64,000 nucleotides of DNA from NCBI GenBank assembly GCA_965204295.1, contig OZ241973.1, positions 620,001-684,000 on the forward strand, read 5' to 3'. The stretch is from JAWKWH01 sp965204295. Its GTDB lineage: Bacteria > Pseudomonadota > Alphaproteobacteria > Rhizobiales > Rhizobiaceae. Positions 1 through 9,601 of the stretch are shown here, piece after piece. The translations under genes were made by a program, and so were the position numbers. A model generated the notes under the pieces. The model searched no databases, had not been told where the DNA came from, and saw only the letters and a program-made list of their open reading frames with translations. Each line of letters starts with the position of its first letter. Within the stretch, counting starts at the first letter, position 1.

Positions 1-1
1 A

Positions 2-454
2 GAGCATGAGCATGGCGCGGCGGAACGGACGATGAAAAGCACCGGATCGGCATTGTTCTGGATCGTGCTGATGAATATCGTGTTCTCGTTCGACACGGTT
101 TTGTCGGCCGTCGCCCTGACTGACATATTCATCGTCATGGCGGCCGCCATCGTCGTATCGGGCGTCCTTATGGTCTGGATGGCCGATACCGTCGCGAACT
201 TCCTGAAGAGGAACCGGATGTACGAGGTGCTGGGGCTTTTCGTGCTGCTGCTTGTGGGCGTCATGCTGATGTCGGACGGCGGCCATATCGCGCATCTCGC
301 CTTCTTCGGTCACGACGTTCACCCGATGGCGAAATCGACCTTCTACTTCGTCCTGGTGACAATGGTGCTGATCGAAATCGTGCAGTCTCGCTACCAGCGC
401 AAATTGCTGCTTGAAAAGGAAGAAATGGCGAAAGAGGCTCGCGGGCATGGCTGA
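2..454 (+). CDS. TerC-family integral membrane protein, C-terminal part
   Basis: The reading frame is open to the left edge, so the N-terminal half lies outside the window; the ATG at 32 is probably internal. What is visible is a polytopic membrane segment with about four hydrophobic helices, an Asn/Ser/Phe/Asp-rich stretch (NIVFSFDTVLSA) and a charged C-terminal tail. The motif of an acidic residue inside a helix after FSFD is typical of TerC-like proteins, which are linked to metal or tellurite handling in the inner membrane. It ends 8 bp inside the start of the CoA transferase gene, so the two may be cotranscribed, but a functional link is not obvious. Confidence 0.7.
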   Translation, partial: EHEHGAAERTMKSTGSALFWIVLMNIVFSFDTVLSAVALTDIFIVMAAAIVVSGVLMVWMADTVANFLKRNRMYEVLGLFVLLLVGVMLMSDGGHIAHLAFFGHDVHPMAKSTFYFVLVTMVLIEIVQSRYQRKLLLEKEEMAKEARGHG

Positions 455-1628
455 TGCGCCGCTGAAGGGGGTGCGGGTCATTGAACTTGCCCGCGTGCTC
501 GCCGGGCCGTGGGCGGGTCAGTTGCTCGCCGACCTCGGCGCCGATGTGATCAAGGTGGAAAATCCCGACGGCGGCGACGACACCAGAAAATGGGGCCCGC
601 CTTTTGTCGAAAGCCATGACGGCGAGAACCTTTCGGCCGCCTATTTCCACTCGACAAATCGCGGCAAGCGTTCGATCGCCGTGGACCTGAAATCGGAAGA
701 GGGCCGGCGGGCCGTGCGCCGCCTCGCCAACGGCGCGGACGTGTTCATCGAGAATTTCAAGCTTGGCGGATTGAAAAAATACGGTCTCGACCACGACTCG
801 ATCGCCAGGCTCAATCCCAGGATCGTCTATTGCTCGATTACCGGTTTCGGCCAGACCGGCCCCTACGCGCCGCGCGTCGGATACGACTTCATCATTCAGG
901 CCATGGCCGGCATGATGTCGATTACCGGCGAGGCCGGCGGCGAACCGCAAAAGGCGGGCGTCGCCATCTCGGACATTTTCACGGGTCTCTACTCGGTGAT
1001 CGCCATTCAGGCCGCGCTGATGCATGTGCGCGCCGGCGGCAAGGGCCAGCATATCGACATGGCGCTGTTCGACACGCAGGCCGGCATTCTCGGCAATCAG
1101 AACCTGAATTACCTGATTTCCGGCGTCGCACCGGTGCGGATGGGCAATGCTCACATGAACATCTCGCCCTATGAGGCGTTTCCGGTTTCCGATGGCCACC
1201 TGATCATCGCCGTCGGCAATGACGGTCAGTTCGGTCGCATGTGCGACGTTCTGGGTATCGATGCGCTTGTGACCGACCCGCGTTTCGCGACCAACGAGGC
1301 CCGGGTGACCAACCGCGAACCGCTCCGCCCCCTGATCGTCGCGGAGACGGAAAAACGGCGGCGCGACGAATTGCTTGCCCGTCTGGAAGCGGCCGGCGTT
1401 CCCTGCGGACCGATCAACTCGATCGCCGACATGTTCGCCGATCCGCAAATCGTTGCCCGCGATTTGCGCATGGATCTCGAAGACGGTTACGGCAATACGA
1501 TTCCGAATGTTCGTTCGCCGATCCTGCTGCCGGAAACGCCATTGCGATATCATCGTCCATCGCCGCGTCTCGGCGAGCACACGAATGAGGTTTTGGCGGA
1601 ACTGGGAGAAAGCGGGCGGAAATCCTGA
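447..1628 (+). CDS. CaiB/BaiF family (class III) CoA transferase
   Basis: A 393-aa class III CoA transferase, moving CoA between a carboxylic acid and an acyl-CoA donor. The N-terminus shows the family signature (LKGVRVIELARVLAGPWA, then LADLGADVIKVENP), followed by the conserved RGKRSIAVDLK block and an Asp at about residue 160 in the GYDFIIQAMAG region, where the family carries its catalytic aspartate. The ATG at 447 was chosen because it starts the conserved N-terminus; an in-frame ATG at 411 would add 12 unconserved residues. It overlaps the upstream membrane gene by 8 bp and converges with the TRAP genes. The substrate cannot be told from sequence. Confidence 0.9.
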   Translation: MADAPLKGVRVIELARVLAGPWAGQLLADLGADVIKVENPDGGDDTRKWGPPFVESHDGENLSAAYFHSTNRGKRSIAVDLKSEEGRRAVRRLANGADVFIENFKLGGLKKYGLDHDSIARLNPRIVYCSITGFGQTGPYAPRVGYDFIIQAMAGMMSITGEAGGEPQKAGVAISDIFTGLYSVIAIQAALMHVRAGGKGQHIDMALFDTQAGILGNQNLNYLISGVAPVRMGNAHMNISPYEAFPVSDGHLIIAVGNDGQFGRMCDVLGIDALVTDPRFATNEARVTNREPLRPLIVAETEKRRRDELLARLEAAGVPCGPINSIADMFADPQIVARDLRMDLEDGYGNTIPNVRSPILLPETPLRYHRPSPRLGEHTNEVLAELGESGRKS

Positions 1629-1717
1629 TCGGCGAAAGGAAGCTCCGGCGCCGGCAAGTCGTCGCAAATCGTGGAGATGGCGGCAACGGCGACATCGCGG
1701 TACGGATGAGACATGCG

Positions 1718-3031
1718 TCACATGGAGTTCGGCAACACCAGCACCAGCCACGGCGCGAACAGGAGCAGCGCCAGACGCACTATGTCCACCATCCAGAACG
1801 GAGTGACGCCACGGAATATCGTCGCGGTCGAAACGTCGCCGACAACGCCCTTGAGCACAAACACGTTGAGACCCACGGGCGGCGTGATCAGGCTGATCTC
1901 GGTGACGACCACCACTATGACGCCGAACCAGACCGGATCGAATCCGAGGCTCGTCACCAGCGGGAAGAAGATCGGCACGGTCAGAAGCAGCATCGACAGA
2001 CTCTCGAACACGCAACCGAGGACAATATAGACCAGCAGGATCATGAGCATCACGGCCATGGGCCCGAAACCCGTCTCGGCGATCCGGCTCAGCAACTGTT
2101 CGGGAAGGCCGGCCAGATTGATGAAGTTGGAGAAAATCCACGCGCCGATGAGCACCGTAAAAAGCGCGGCGGTGGTATGAGCGGTTTCGACCAGCACTTC
2201 GCGCACATCCGCAAAGGACAGGTTGCCGCGCGACAAGGCGATCAGGAAGGCGCCGCCCGCGCCCATGCCCGCCGCTTCGGTCGGCGAGAACGTCAGGTTG
2301 ACCGGCCAGACGTCGAGAAACCCGTACAAGCCTCCGATGACCAGAAAAAACAACAGCAATACGGCCCACACCCCCCGAAGGGCGATGATCCGATCCTTCC
2401 AGATCGTCCGCTCGCCGGCCGGTCCCGCTTCCGGATCGCGTGCGACCGTGTAGCGGACGGCCAGCAGATAAAACAGCACCCCGATCAGACCGGGAATAAT
2501 GCCGGCGATGAACAGCTTGCCGATGCTTGTTTCCGTCAGCAGGCCATAGATCACCAGGATCACGCTTGGCGGGATCAGGATGCCCAGCGTTCCGCCCGCC
2601 GCGATCGATGCGGTCGACAGGCGGTCCGCGTAGCTGTATTCGCGCATTTGCGGCATTGCCACCTTCGACATTGTCGCGGCGGTCGCCAGCGACGATCCGC
2701 ATATGGCCGAAAACCCCGCGCAGGCGACAATCGTCGCCATCGCGAGTCCGCCGCGCAGGTGACCGAGGAAAGCGTAGGACACCTGATAGAGTTCACGCGA
2801 CAGACCGCCCTTGTTGACGAACAGACCCATGAGGATGAACAGCGGCACCACCGACAGGCCATAGTCCTGGGCCGTGTCGATGATGAGCCTCGCCGCCATC
2901 GACACGGCCGCCTTGAAACCGGTCAGTTGCGAATAGCCGGCGACGCCGACCAGTCCCATGGCGATCGCGATCGGCATACGCAGAAACACCAGCGCCAGGA
3001 CGGCGGCAAATCCGATGACCGAAATCAGCAT
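1718..3031 (-). CDS. dctM: TRAP transporter large permease (DctM)
   Basis: A 437-aa, highly hydrophobic protein with about twelve membrane segments, the large channel-forming subunit of a tripartite ATP-independent periplasmic transporter driven by a sodium or proton gradient. Family hallmarks seen include FILMGLFVNKGGLSRELY near residue 60, GFSAICGSSLATAATMSKVA near 100 and GGTLGILIPPSVILVIYG near 140. The ATG at 3031 lies 2 bp after the dctQ stop, so translation is probably coupled; longer frames upstream overlap dctQ and are not credible. Its substrate is set by the DctP protein encoded upstream. Confidence 0.95.
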   Translation of the reverse strand: MLISVIGFAAVLALVFLRMPIAIAMGLVGVAGYSQLTGFKAAVSMAARLIIDTAQDYGLSVVPLFILMGLFVNKGGLSRELYQVSYAFLGHLRGGLAMATIVACAGFSAICGSSLATAATMSKVAMPQMREYSYADRLSTASIAAGGTLGILIPPSVILVIYGLLTETSIGKLFIAGIIPGLIGVLFYLLAVRYTVARDPEAGPAGERTIWKDRIIALRGVWAVLLLFFLVIGGLYGFLDVWPVNLTFSPTEAAGMGAGGAFLIALSRGNLSFADVREVLVETAHTTAALFTVLIGAWIFSNFINLAGLPEQLLSRIAETGFGPMAVMLMILLVYIVLGCVFESLSMLLLTVPIFFPLVTSLGFDPVWFGVIVVVVTEISLITPPVGLNVFVLKGVVGDVSTATIFRGVTPFWMVDIVRLALLLFAPWLVLVLPNSM

Positions 3032-3033
3032 TG

Positions 3034-3564
3034 TCAGTTCCGCCGTGCAATGAGATCGGGCCGGAAAATTCCGGCGAGCGCACGCAGGATCAGCACGATG
3101 GCGGTGACGGACGTGCTCACCGCAATCATCGCGACGACCGGATAGAGCTGGATCTGCAGAAATTCGGTCGTATCGCCATACGAACGAGTTCGCTCCACGA
3201 AATCCCAGATTCTGAAAGCGGGCCACAGCAGCAGAATGCCGCTTGCAAGATCGACGAGAATATCGCGGATACGGGCCATGGTCCTGCCGAACAGAGGATC
3301 GAGCAGGTCGACGACAATGCCTTCCCCGCGCCAGGTCACGAGCGGAAGCGCCGCGAACACGATGATCGCCATGAAGATCTTGGTCAGTTCCGTGCCGGCC
3401 GCCAGCGGTGCATTGAACGCGCTGCGCAAAATCACATCCGCGAAGGTCATGACCATCAGTGCGAACAGCGTGATCGCCGCCAGCAGGGACGGCAAATACA
3501 CGATAATCCGGCCCGCCCTTGGCAGGCCGGCCGAATTGCGTTCCGTACCGTTGCTCCTCGTCAC
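3034..3564 (-). CDS. dctQ: TRAP transporter small permease (DctQ)
   Basis: A 176-aa protein with four predicted membrane helices (roughly residues 20-42, 60-80, 103-122 and 143-163), the size and layout of DctQ subunits, which bridge the binding protein and the large permease. The stretch containing FADVILRSAFNAPLAAGTE matches the family's second-helix region. It sits 10 bp after dctP and 2 bp before dctM, giving the usual P-Q-M order of TRAP operons. Confidence 0.92.
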   Translation of the reverse strand: MTRSNGTERNSAGLPRAGRIIVYLPSLLAAITLFALMVMTFADVILRSAFNAPLAAGTELTKIFMAIIVFAALPLVTWRGEGIVVDLLDPLFGRTMARIRDILVDLASGILLLWPAFRIWDFVERTRSYGDTTEFLQIQLYPVVAMIAVSTSVTAIVLILRALAGIFRPDLIARRN

Positions 3565-3574
3565 GCGAGACAGG

Positions 3575-4591
3575 TTACATGTTTTTCATTTCGTTGGCGA
3601 TGAATTCCATCGCGGCCCCGGCGTCGATGCCTTTGGCGGAAACCTCCTCCAAAACCCCGTCAATGATCGGACCGGACAGTTCCTTGTATCTGGCGATGTC
3701 CCCGTCCGAGGCATTGTTGATCGAGTTGTCGGCCGCGGCCTTTGTCGCCTCCGTGCCGATGCCGTCGATCTCATCCCAGGTTTCGCCGAAAGCCCTGGAC
3801 ATGGCCTCGCCAAATATACCTTCAAGCGCAGCCTTGTCCGCGTCGGACAGCGAATCGAACTTTTCCCGGTTCATGAAGGTCGCGAACGAACCGCGATAAA
3901 ACCCGCCTGGAACCATAAATGTGTTCTGGGCGACCTCCGTAAGCTTGAAACCCTTCTTGCCTTCCATGGGCATCATCACGCCATCGGCGGCATTTGACGC
4001 CAATGTCTCGTAGACCTTGGGCGCGGGCACGTTGATCGCGGTGGCGCCGAGTGCGGCTCCGACAGCGTTCGACACGCCTCCGCCCAGGCGCAGCTTCATG
4101 CCGTTGATGCCATCGAGCGACGTGACTTTCCTGGCTGAATGCAGAACGCCCGGACCATGCGTGTGCAACGCAATCAGCTTGACGCCCTTGTGCTCGTCGG
4201 CGCCCGCGAAGAATTTCTCGTGCGCCCGCCAATAAGCGACCGACGCCGCGGCCGCGTCGCCTTCATACCCCGGAAGCTCGATTATCTTCGTGGCTACGAA
4301 CCTGCCCGGATTGTAGCCGTGGAATGTCCAACTAATGTCCGCGGCGCCATCCTGAACCAGATCGAACTGCGCCGGTGGCGACGCCAGCTTGTATTTGACC
4401 TCGGCGCTTACTCTGCCTTCGGTCGCTTCCTCGATCATCTTTATGACGCGCGGCCAGGCGATCGCGTTGATGCCATGGGTGGGTGGCGCCCAACTGGAAA
4501 TTATGAGCGTCGTGTCGGCGGCGAACGCCATTACGGAACTCGTCGCCGTGAATACGAGTCCCAGCGCGAGACGCTTAATCGTTCTGATCAT
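3575..4591 (-). CDS. dctP: TRAP transporter solute-binding protein (DctP)
   Basis: A 338-aa periplasmic binding protein with a Sec signal peptide (residues 1-24, cut after AFA). The mature part begins with the DctP-like strand TLIISSWAPPTHGINA and contains VKLIALHTHGPGVLHS, then NGMKLRLGGG, and then GVMMPMEGKKGFKLTEVAQN, all at expected positions of the TRAP_DctP fold. The Arg in KLRLGGG is at the place where carboxylate-binding TRAP proteins hold their ligand, suggesting an organic acid as cargo. It is transcribed divergently from iorA across a 347-bp region with palindromes, so import may be co-regulated with the oxidoreductase operon. Confidence 0.93.
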   Translation of the reverse strand: MIRTIKRLALGLVFTATSSVMAFAADTTLIISSWAPPTHGINAIAWPRVIKMIEEATEGRVSAEVKYKLASPPAQFDLVQDGAADISWTFHGYNPGRFVATKIIELPGYEGDAAAASVAYWRAHEKFFAGADEHKGVKLIALHTHGPGVLHSARKVTSLDGINGMKLRLGGGVSNAVGAALGATAINVPAPKVYETLASNAADGVMMPMEGKKGFKLTEVAQNTFMVPGGFYRGSFATFMNREKFDSLSDADKAALEGIFGEAMSRAFGETWDEIDGIGTEATKAAADNSINNASDGDIARYKELSGPIIDGVLEEVSAKGIDAGAAMEFIANEMKNM

Positions 4592-4938
4592 GTCTGTTCC
4601 TCCTCGTCTTCATTATTTGGCATGTGCATGAAACTCCCGAGACAGGGCATGGCCGGGAAGCCGGAAGCAGATAAAGCAGATAATCTTCAACGAAGGGAAC
4701 TTGCGAACCCTCCGTTCCGGCAATTTGGACCACCCTGTTCAACCCGTTTGCAGCCTTCCCGTTTGTTATAATACGAAATTCGGCGGTTGCAACCTAATTT
4801 CGTAACATTTCCGCCACGCTTGACAAGAGGCATTTCGGATATGAATATACGAACAAGAATCTGGATGCGTGAGGAGGTAGACGACAACGGAATATAAAAT
4901 CGACCGGCGTCTCGATCCGCGCCGGCTGAGGGAGGGAC
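4592..4938. promoter_or_regulatory. Divergent promoter region dctP / iorA with nested palindromes
   Basis: The 347 bp between divergent genes hold a TATAAT hexamer at 4767-4772, a 9-bp inverted repeat (TACGAAATT at 4772-4780 and AATTTCGTA at 4796-4804) and, inside it, the perfect 10-bp palindrome GGTTGCAACC at 4785-4794. This looks like a regulator-binding site over a promoter. No cognate regulator gene is adjacent. An AT-richer stretch and a GAGGAGG-like purine run lie upstream of iorA. Confidence 0.55.
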
Positions 4939-7080
4939 ATGGCCGAGCGGTCATTCGAGCGTGAAGTGCGGTCGCTTCGTCTGGGCGAAGGCGAAATCTT
5001 TCGCGGCGAAGGCATCCTCGCGGTAACAAAGGCGCTGCTGCAATGCGGCGTGGGTTATGTCGGCGGTTATCAGGGCGCGCCCATATCGCACCTGATGGAT
5101 GTCCTGGCCGACGCGCGAGACATTCTTGACGAATACGGCGTCCATTTTGAAGCCTGCGCCTCCGAGGCGGGCGCGGCCTCGATGCTATCCGCGTCAATGC
5201 ACTATCCGATCCGCGGCGCCGCGACCTGGAAATCGACCGTCGGCACCAATGTCGCCTCCGATGCGCTGGCAAACCTTTCGTCCGGCGGCGTTACCGGAGG
5301 CGCGCTGGTTGTCGTTGGCGAGGATTATGGCGAAGGTTCTTCGATCATGCAGGAGCGCAGCCATGCTTTCGCCACCAAGTCTCAGATCTGGTTGCTTGAT
5401 CCTCGTCCCGATCTGGAGAGCATCGTCAAGGCGGTCGAGGACGGGTTCGCATTGTCGGAGGCCAGCAACACGCCTGTCATGCTGGAACTGCGAATTCGAG
5501 CCTGTCACGTTTACGGCTCGTTCGTCGCAAAGAACAACAGGCCCCCGGCATTTTCTCTTGAGCAGGCTCGCGATAACCCGCGAAGGGCAACTGAACGGAT
5601 CGTGCTGCCGCCGGCGTCGTTCGCCCATGAGCGGGAAAAGGTTACGAAGCGATGGCCGGCCGCCGTCGATTTCATCCGCGAACACACGCTGAACGAACAA
5701 TTTGACGGTGATTTGCCGGATTACGGCATCATCCTGCAGGGCGGCATGTATAACGGCGTCATCGGCGCGCTGAACCAGCTTGGCCTGGCGGATATTTACG
5801 GCGAATCCCGCATTCCTCTCTACGTGCTGAACGTGACCTACCCGTTGGTGCCCGATGAGGTCGCCGAATTCTGCCGCAACAAGAAATCGGTTTTGATGGT
5901 CGAGGAAGGTCAGCCGGATTATCTTGAAGAATCCGTCAATGCTATTCTTCGCCGGCAAAATATCTCAACGGAAATCCAAGGAAAGAATGTTCTTCCAAAG
6001 GCGGGGGAATATACGCCGAAGGCGCTTTCGCAAGGAATCGCGGATTATCTGGGGAATGCGGGATATGCGATCGCCGACAGCGCAAATCCGGTTGCATTGC
6101 CGGCGGAAATCGAGAAAGGGCTCGCCGCCCTGGTTCCGCCCCGTCCCGCGGGATTTTGCACGGGATGCCCGGAACGCCCGATTTTCTCCGCGCTGTCCCT
6201 GGCCCAGGATCAGGAGGGGGAACGGCACATTTCCTGCGACATCGGATGCCACCTGTTTTCGATTTTGCCGCCGTTCGAGATCGGCGCCAGCACGATGGGG
6301 TACGGGCTGGGCGCGGCTTCCGCATCCGGTTTGAACATCGCCAAAGGCAGGCGTTCGATTTCGATCATGGGCGATGGAGGATTTTGGCACAACGGACTGA
6401 CCAGCGGCATCGGCAATGCAGTGTTCAACAAAAGCGACGATGTCATCCTGATCGTTGACAATTATTATTCGGCCGCCACGGGCGGGCAGGACATTCTGTC
6501 ATCACGCGCTTCGAACAAAAGCCTGTCGACACGGCACCCGATCGAGGATGCCGTGCGTGGCGTGGGTGTGAATTGGGTCCGGCGCATTGATCGCACATAC
6601 AACGTCGAGGCAATGCGTGGCGCGATTATCGAAGCGTTGACGACACCGGAGACCGGACCGAAAGTCGTCATCGCCTCCAGCGAATGTATGCTCAACAAGC
6701 AGCGGCGGGAAAAACCCCTGCGGCGAAAGGCGCTGTCGGACGGGCGCCGTGTCATCGAGGAAAAATTCGGTGTCGATGAAGACGTCTGCACCGGCGATCA
6801 TGCCTGCATGCGCATTTCAGGTTGCCCATCGCTGACGCTTAAACATCCCGATGATCCTCTCCGCGACGATCCGGTCGCTCATGTCGATCAATCCTGTGTC
6901 GCTTGCGGCCATTGCGGCGAAGTTGCCGAAGCCGCCATCCTGTGTCCGTCATTTTACAGGCTGGAAGCCATCCGCAACCCCGGCTGGGGCGAAAGCGCAA
7001 TCGCCGCTTTTCAAGACAGGATCGTCGGATATCTTCAGCGGCGCCGGTTGAAACGGCGCCTTACGGAGTCGGTTCCGTGA
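4939..7080 (+). CDS. iorA: Indolepyruvate:acceptor oxidoreductase, alpha subunit (IorA-like)
   Basis: A 713-aa thiamine-diphosphate enzyme subunit of the 2-oxoacid:acceptor oxidoreductase family, which decarboxylates aryl pyruvates to aryl-acetyl-CoA and passes electrons to an acceptor. A pyrimidine-binding domain comes first (GVGYVGGYQGAPISH near residue 35), then a TPP domain with GDGGFWHNG near 477 and NYYSAATGGQD. The C-terminus carries a ferredoxin-like module with Cys at about 617, 623 and 629, then a CxxCxxC motif from 653 and a CP later, enough for two Fe-S clusters. The start follows GGGAGGG at 4930-4936. It overlaps iorB by 4 bp. Indolic versus other aryl 2-oxoacid substrate is not decided. 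Confidence 0.9.
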   Translation: MAERSFEREVRSLRLGEGEIFRGEGILAVTKALLQCGVGYVGGYQGAPISHLMDVLADARDILDEYGVHFEACASEAGAASMLSASMHYPIRGAATWKSTVGTNVASDALANLSSGGVTGGALVVVGEDYGEGSSIMQERSHAFATKSQIWLLDPRPDLESIVKAVEDGFALSEASNTPVMLELRIRACHVYGSFVAKNNRPPAFSLEQARDNPRRATERIVLPPASFAHEREKVTKRWPAAVDFIREHTLNEQFDGDLPDYGIILQGGMYNGVIGALNQLGLADIYGESRIPLYVLNVTYPLVPDEVAEFCRNKKSVLMVEEGQPDYLEESVNAILRRQNISTEIQGKNVLPKAGEYTPKALSQGIADYLGNAGYAIADSANPVALPAEIEKGLAALVPPRPAGFCTGCPERPIFSALSLAQDQEGERHISCDIGCHLFSILPPFEIGASTMGYGLGAASASGLNIAKGRRSISIMGDGGFWHNGLTSGIGNAVFNKSDDVILIVDNYYSAATGGQDILSSRASNKSLSTRHPIEDAVRGVGVNWVRRIDRTYNVEAMRGAIIEALTTPETGPKVVIASSECMLNKQRREKPLRRKALSDGRRVIEEKFGVDEDVCTGDHACMRISGCPSLTLKHPDDPLRDDPVAHVDQSCVACGHCGEVAEAAILCPSFYRLEAIRNPGWGESAIAAFQDRIVGYLQRRRLKRRLTESVP

Positions 7081-8624
7081 GCAGGATTTCGCACCCGTCC
7101 ACATCTCCTGTCCGCATCGCCATTCTCGCCGTCGGGGGTCAGGGCGGCGGGGTCGTAACCAACTGGCTCGTTCAAATGGCCGAGGCGCAAGGCTGGATAG
7201 CCCAATCGACAAGCGTGCCGGGTGTGGCGCAGCGAACCGGCGCGACGATCTACTATGTCGAGATGATCCGGCCGGCCGGCGATGAGCGCAAACCTGTCCT
7301 GGGTCTGATGCCGACGCCCGGCAGCGTCGATCTTGTCGTGGCCGCCGAATGGATGGAGGCGGGAAGGGCCGTCCAAAGAGGGTTGGTCACGCCTGACAGG
7401 ACCACTTTGATCGCCTCAACCCATCGCATGCTGTCCGTAGCGGAAAAGTCTGTTCCCGGTGACGGCGTTTCCAGCCCCGAAATAGTGGAATTGGCGGCGA
7501 ATGCGATGTCAAAGCGATTTCACAAAGCCGACCTGGCCGCAATCGCGACCAATTGCGACAGCGTTGTCTCCGCTTCGATTTTTGGCGCGGTGGCCGGTTC
7601 GGGATGTCTGCCTTTCGACCGCGCCGCTTTTCAGGAAGCGGTCCGCCAGGGCGGTATCGGTGTTGAAAACAGCCTCGCCGCATTCGACGAGGCCTGTGAA
7701 AGCATCACCCGGAACGCTTCACCCGACGCCGGCAAGGCAACCGATGACAAAGCCGGGGAACTCTCGGGTGGAACGCCGCAGCAGCGGGCCGCATATGCGA
7801 AATTACGAAACAGGGTCGACCGGGTCTTCTCGCCGGAAACGCACAGGATGGTGCTGCCGGGATTGAACCGCGTCATCGACTTCCAGGATTTCGAATACGG
7901 CGAGGAGTATGTCGATCTTCTGGAGCCATTTCATAAAGAGGATCGGACAGAAGACTATGCGTTGACATCGGCGCTTGCCAAACATCTGGCGAATTCAATG
8001 GCGTATCACGATGTCATCCGGGTTGCCGATCTCAAGACGCGGCGCGCGAGATTCGAGCGCCTCAAAACCGAGATCCGGCACATCGCGCACGAGCCGGTCT
8101 GCGTCACGGACTATTTTCATCCGCGCAGAGAGGAAATGGCAAGCCTTTTGCCGGTAGGGATGGCGGCGCGCGCCGGTGGCGGATGGATCGCACATATGCT
8201 TGACCGGTTGTCGGGCGCACGAAGAATCCGCAGCAACACAATCATCGGATTCTGCCAGCTTTATCTTTTGAGCGGGTTGAAGCGCTGGCGTCGAAAGCTC
8301 GCCCGCCATGCAACCGAGATGAGACATGTTCGGGATTGGCTGGCTCTGGTTCGCAAGGCGGCGTCGCACAATCAGGATTTGGCTGTTGAAATCGCCAATT
8401 GCCGCCGGCTGATCAAGGGTTATGGCGACACCCACGCCCGTGGAATGAGCAAATACGATCTTATTCTTGCCGGAATCGTGAAAATCGAACGTCGCCCGGA
8501 CGCCGCGGAATGGGCAAACCGGCTGATCGGGGCCGCGTTGGCCGATGCGGAGGGTGACGCGCTGACCGGTATGCTGAAAACACTCGATGAGTTGGAAACC
8601 GTTCCCGCCGGGGCCGCACAATGA
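7077..8624 (+). CDS. iorB: Indolepyruvate oxidoreductase, beta subunit with long C-terminal extension (IorB-like)
   Basis: A 515-aa protein. The first 190 residues are the IorB/gamma domain (IAILAVGGQGGGVVTNWLV, then GVAQRTGATIYYVEMI); the remaining 300 residues resemble the extension (DUF6537 type) found in proteobacterial fused or long IorB proteins, with the block HRMVLPGLNRVIDFQDFEYG near 265. The start is a GTG overlapping the iorA stop (GTGA), which is the first codon giving a normal N-terminus; the frame extends upstream but only inside iorA. Ordinary archaeal IorB is about 200 aa, so this is the long form. It is coupled to the reductase gene by an ATGA overlap. Confidence 0.87.
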   Translation: MSRISHPSTSPVRIAILAVGGQGGGVVTNWLVQMAEAQGWIAQSTSVPGVAQRTGATIYYVEMIRPAGDERKPVLGLMPTPGSVDLVVAAEWMEAGRAVQRGLVTPDRTTLIASTHRMLSVAEKSVPGDGVSSPEIVELAANAMSKRFHKADLAAIATNCDSVVSASIFGAVAGSGCLPFDRAAFQEAVRQGGIGVENSLAAFDEACESITRNASPDAGKATDDKAGELSGGTPQQRAAYAKLRNRVDRVFSPETHRMVLPGLNRVIDFQDFEYGEEYVDLLEPFHKEDRTEDYALTSALAKHLANSMAYHDVIRVADLKTRRARFERLKTEIRHIAHEPVCVTDYFHPRREEMASLLPVGMAARAGGGWIAHMLDRLSGARRIRSNTIIGFCQLYLLSGLKRWRRKLARHATEMRHVRDWLALVRKAASHNQDLAVEIANCRRLIKGYGDTHARGMSKYDLILAGIVKIERRPDAAEWANRLIGAALADAEGDALTGMLKTLDELETVPAGAAQ

Positions 8625-9586
8625 ACACGCTGGAACTGATTGTTTGCGCCGTGTCGGAGGAAACGCCGCTGATACGATTCTTCCGCCTCAAGGCGGGCGA
8701 TGACTGTATGCTGCCCGGATTCGAACCCGGCGCCCATATTCGCGTCTCGCTGCCCGAAGGCGGCGATCGCGCCTACTCATTGATCAATTTCGATCCGGAA
8801 GCGCTATCGGCTGACGGCGTTTCCGAATATCGTATCGCCGTGCGGCTGGAGGAAGAAAGCACCGGCGGATCGAAGTTCATGCATGGATTAAAGGCCGGGG
8901 ACCGAATTGCCGTTCAGCCGCCCAGGAACGATTTTCCGATGGTTGACGGAAGCGGTTCGACAACATTGTTGGCGGGCGGGATCGGGATTACTCCAATTAC
9001 CGGCATGGTCGCCTCGCTTGCGGGCAGCGGGCGAGACTTCTCTTTGCATTACGCCGGCCGCGGTCGCGGATCGCTGGCATTTGTCGACAAATTGACGGCA
9101 ATCGCCGGTGAGAGGGCGCGGCAGCACTATGACGATGAACCGGACACCAGGCTTGACCTCAATTCACTGGTCGGCGGACTTTCGCCAAACGGGCATCTTT
9201 ATATTTGCGGACCCAAGGGAATGATCCACGCCGCAACGAGCGTTGCGCGGGCACGAGGATTTGCGGACGATCATATCCATTTCGAACTTTTCACCAATCA
9301 GGCCGAGACAGCCGCCGGCGCTTCGTTCGAGATAGAATTGGCCTCGACCGGCGAAGTGCTGCGAGTGCCGGACGGCAAGAGCATTATCGAAGTGCTGGAA
9401 AATGCCGGTCATGACGTACTTCACGATTGCCGTCGCGGTGATTGCGGCATTTGCCAAACCGAGGTGATCTCGGGAATGCCGGATCATCGCGACGTGGTGC
9501 TGTCCGACGAGGAGAAATCGTCAGGCAAGATGATGCAGATCTGTGTATCGCGGGCTATATCCGAGCGGCTTGTGCTCGATTTATAG
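8621..9586 (+). CDS. Phthalate-dioxygenase-reductase/VanB-like oxidoreductase with C-terminal 2Fe-2S domain
   Basis: A 321-aa electron-transfer flavoprotein that moves electrons from NAD(P)H to a Rieske oxygenase. Order of domains: flavin-binding barrel with RAYSLINFD near residue 46, NAD-binding domain with LLAGGIGITPITGM near 118, and a plant-type ferredoxin domain with CRRGDCGICQTEV near 270 and a last Cys near 307 (MQICVSRA). This order is that of the PDR/VanB class IA reductases. It overlaps iorB by 4 bp and precedes the oxygenase alpha gene by 15 bp, so it is very likely that oxygenase's reductase. Confidence 0.92.
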   Translation: MNTLELIVCAVSEETPLIRFFRLKAGDDCMLPGFEPGAHIRVSLPEGGDRAYSLINFDPEALSADGVSEYRIAVRLEEESTGGSKFMHGLKAGDRIAVQPPRNDFPMVDGSGSTTLLAGGIGITPITGMVASLAGSGRDFSLHYAGRGRGSLAFVDKLTAIAGERARQHYDDEPDTRLDLNSLVGGLSPNGHLYICGPKGMIHAATSVARARGFADDHIHFELFTNQAETAAGASFEIELASTGEVLRVPDGKSIIEVLENAGHDVLHDCRRGDCGICQTEVISGMPDHRDVVLSDEEKSSGKMMQICVSRAISERLVLDL

Positions 9587-9601
9587 ACGGGAGGACGCGC
9601 A

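Noticed and set aside
261..2702. 813-aa open frame on the minus strand
   Set aside because: It runs antisense to the CoA transferase gene and out of phase with dctM; the translation is low-complexity Arg/Gly/Asp-rich, as antisense frames in GC-rich DNA are.
1706..3145. 479-aa open frame on the plus strand
   Set aside because: Exact antisense of dctM; His/Arg/Gln-rich translation without motifs.
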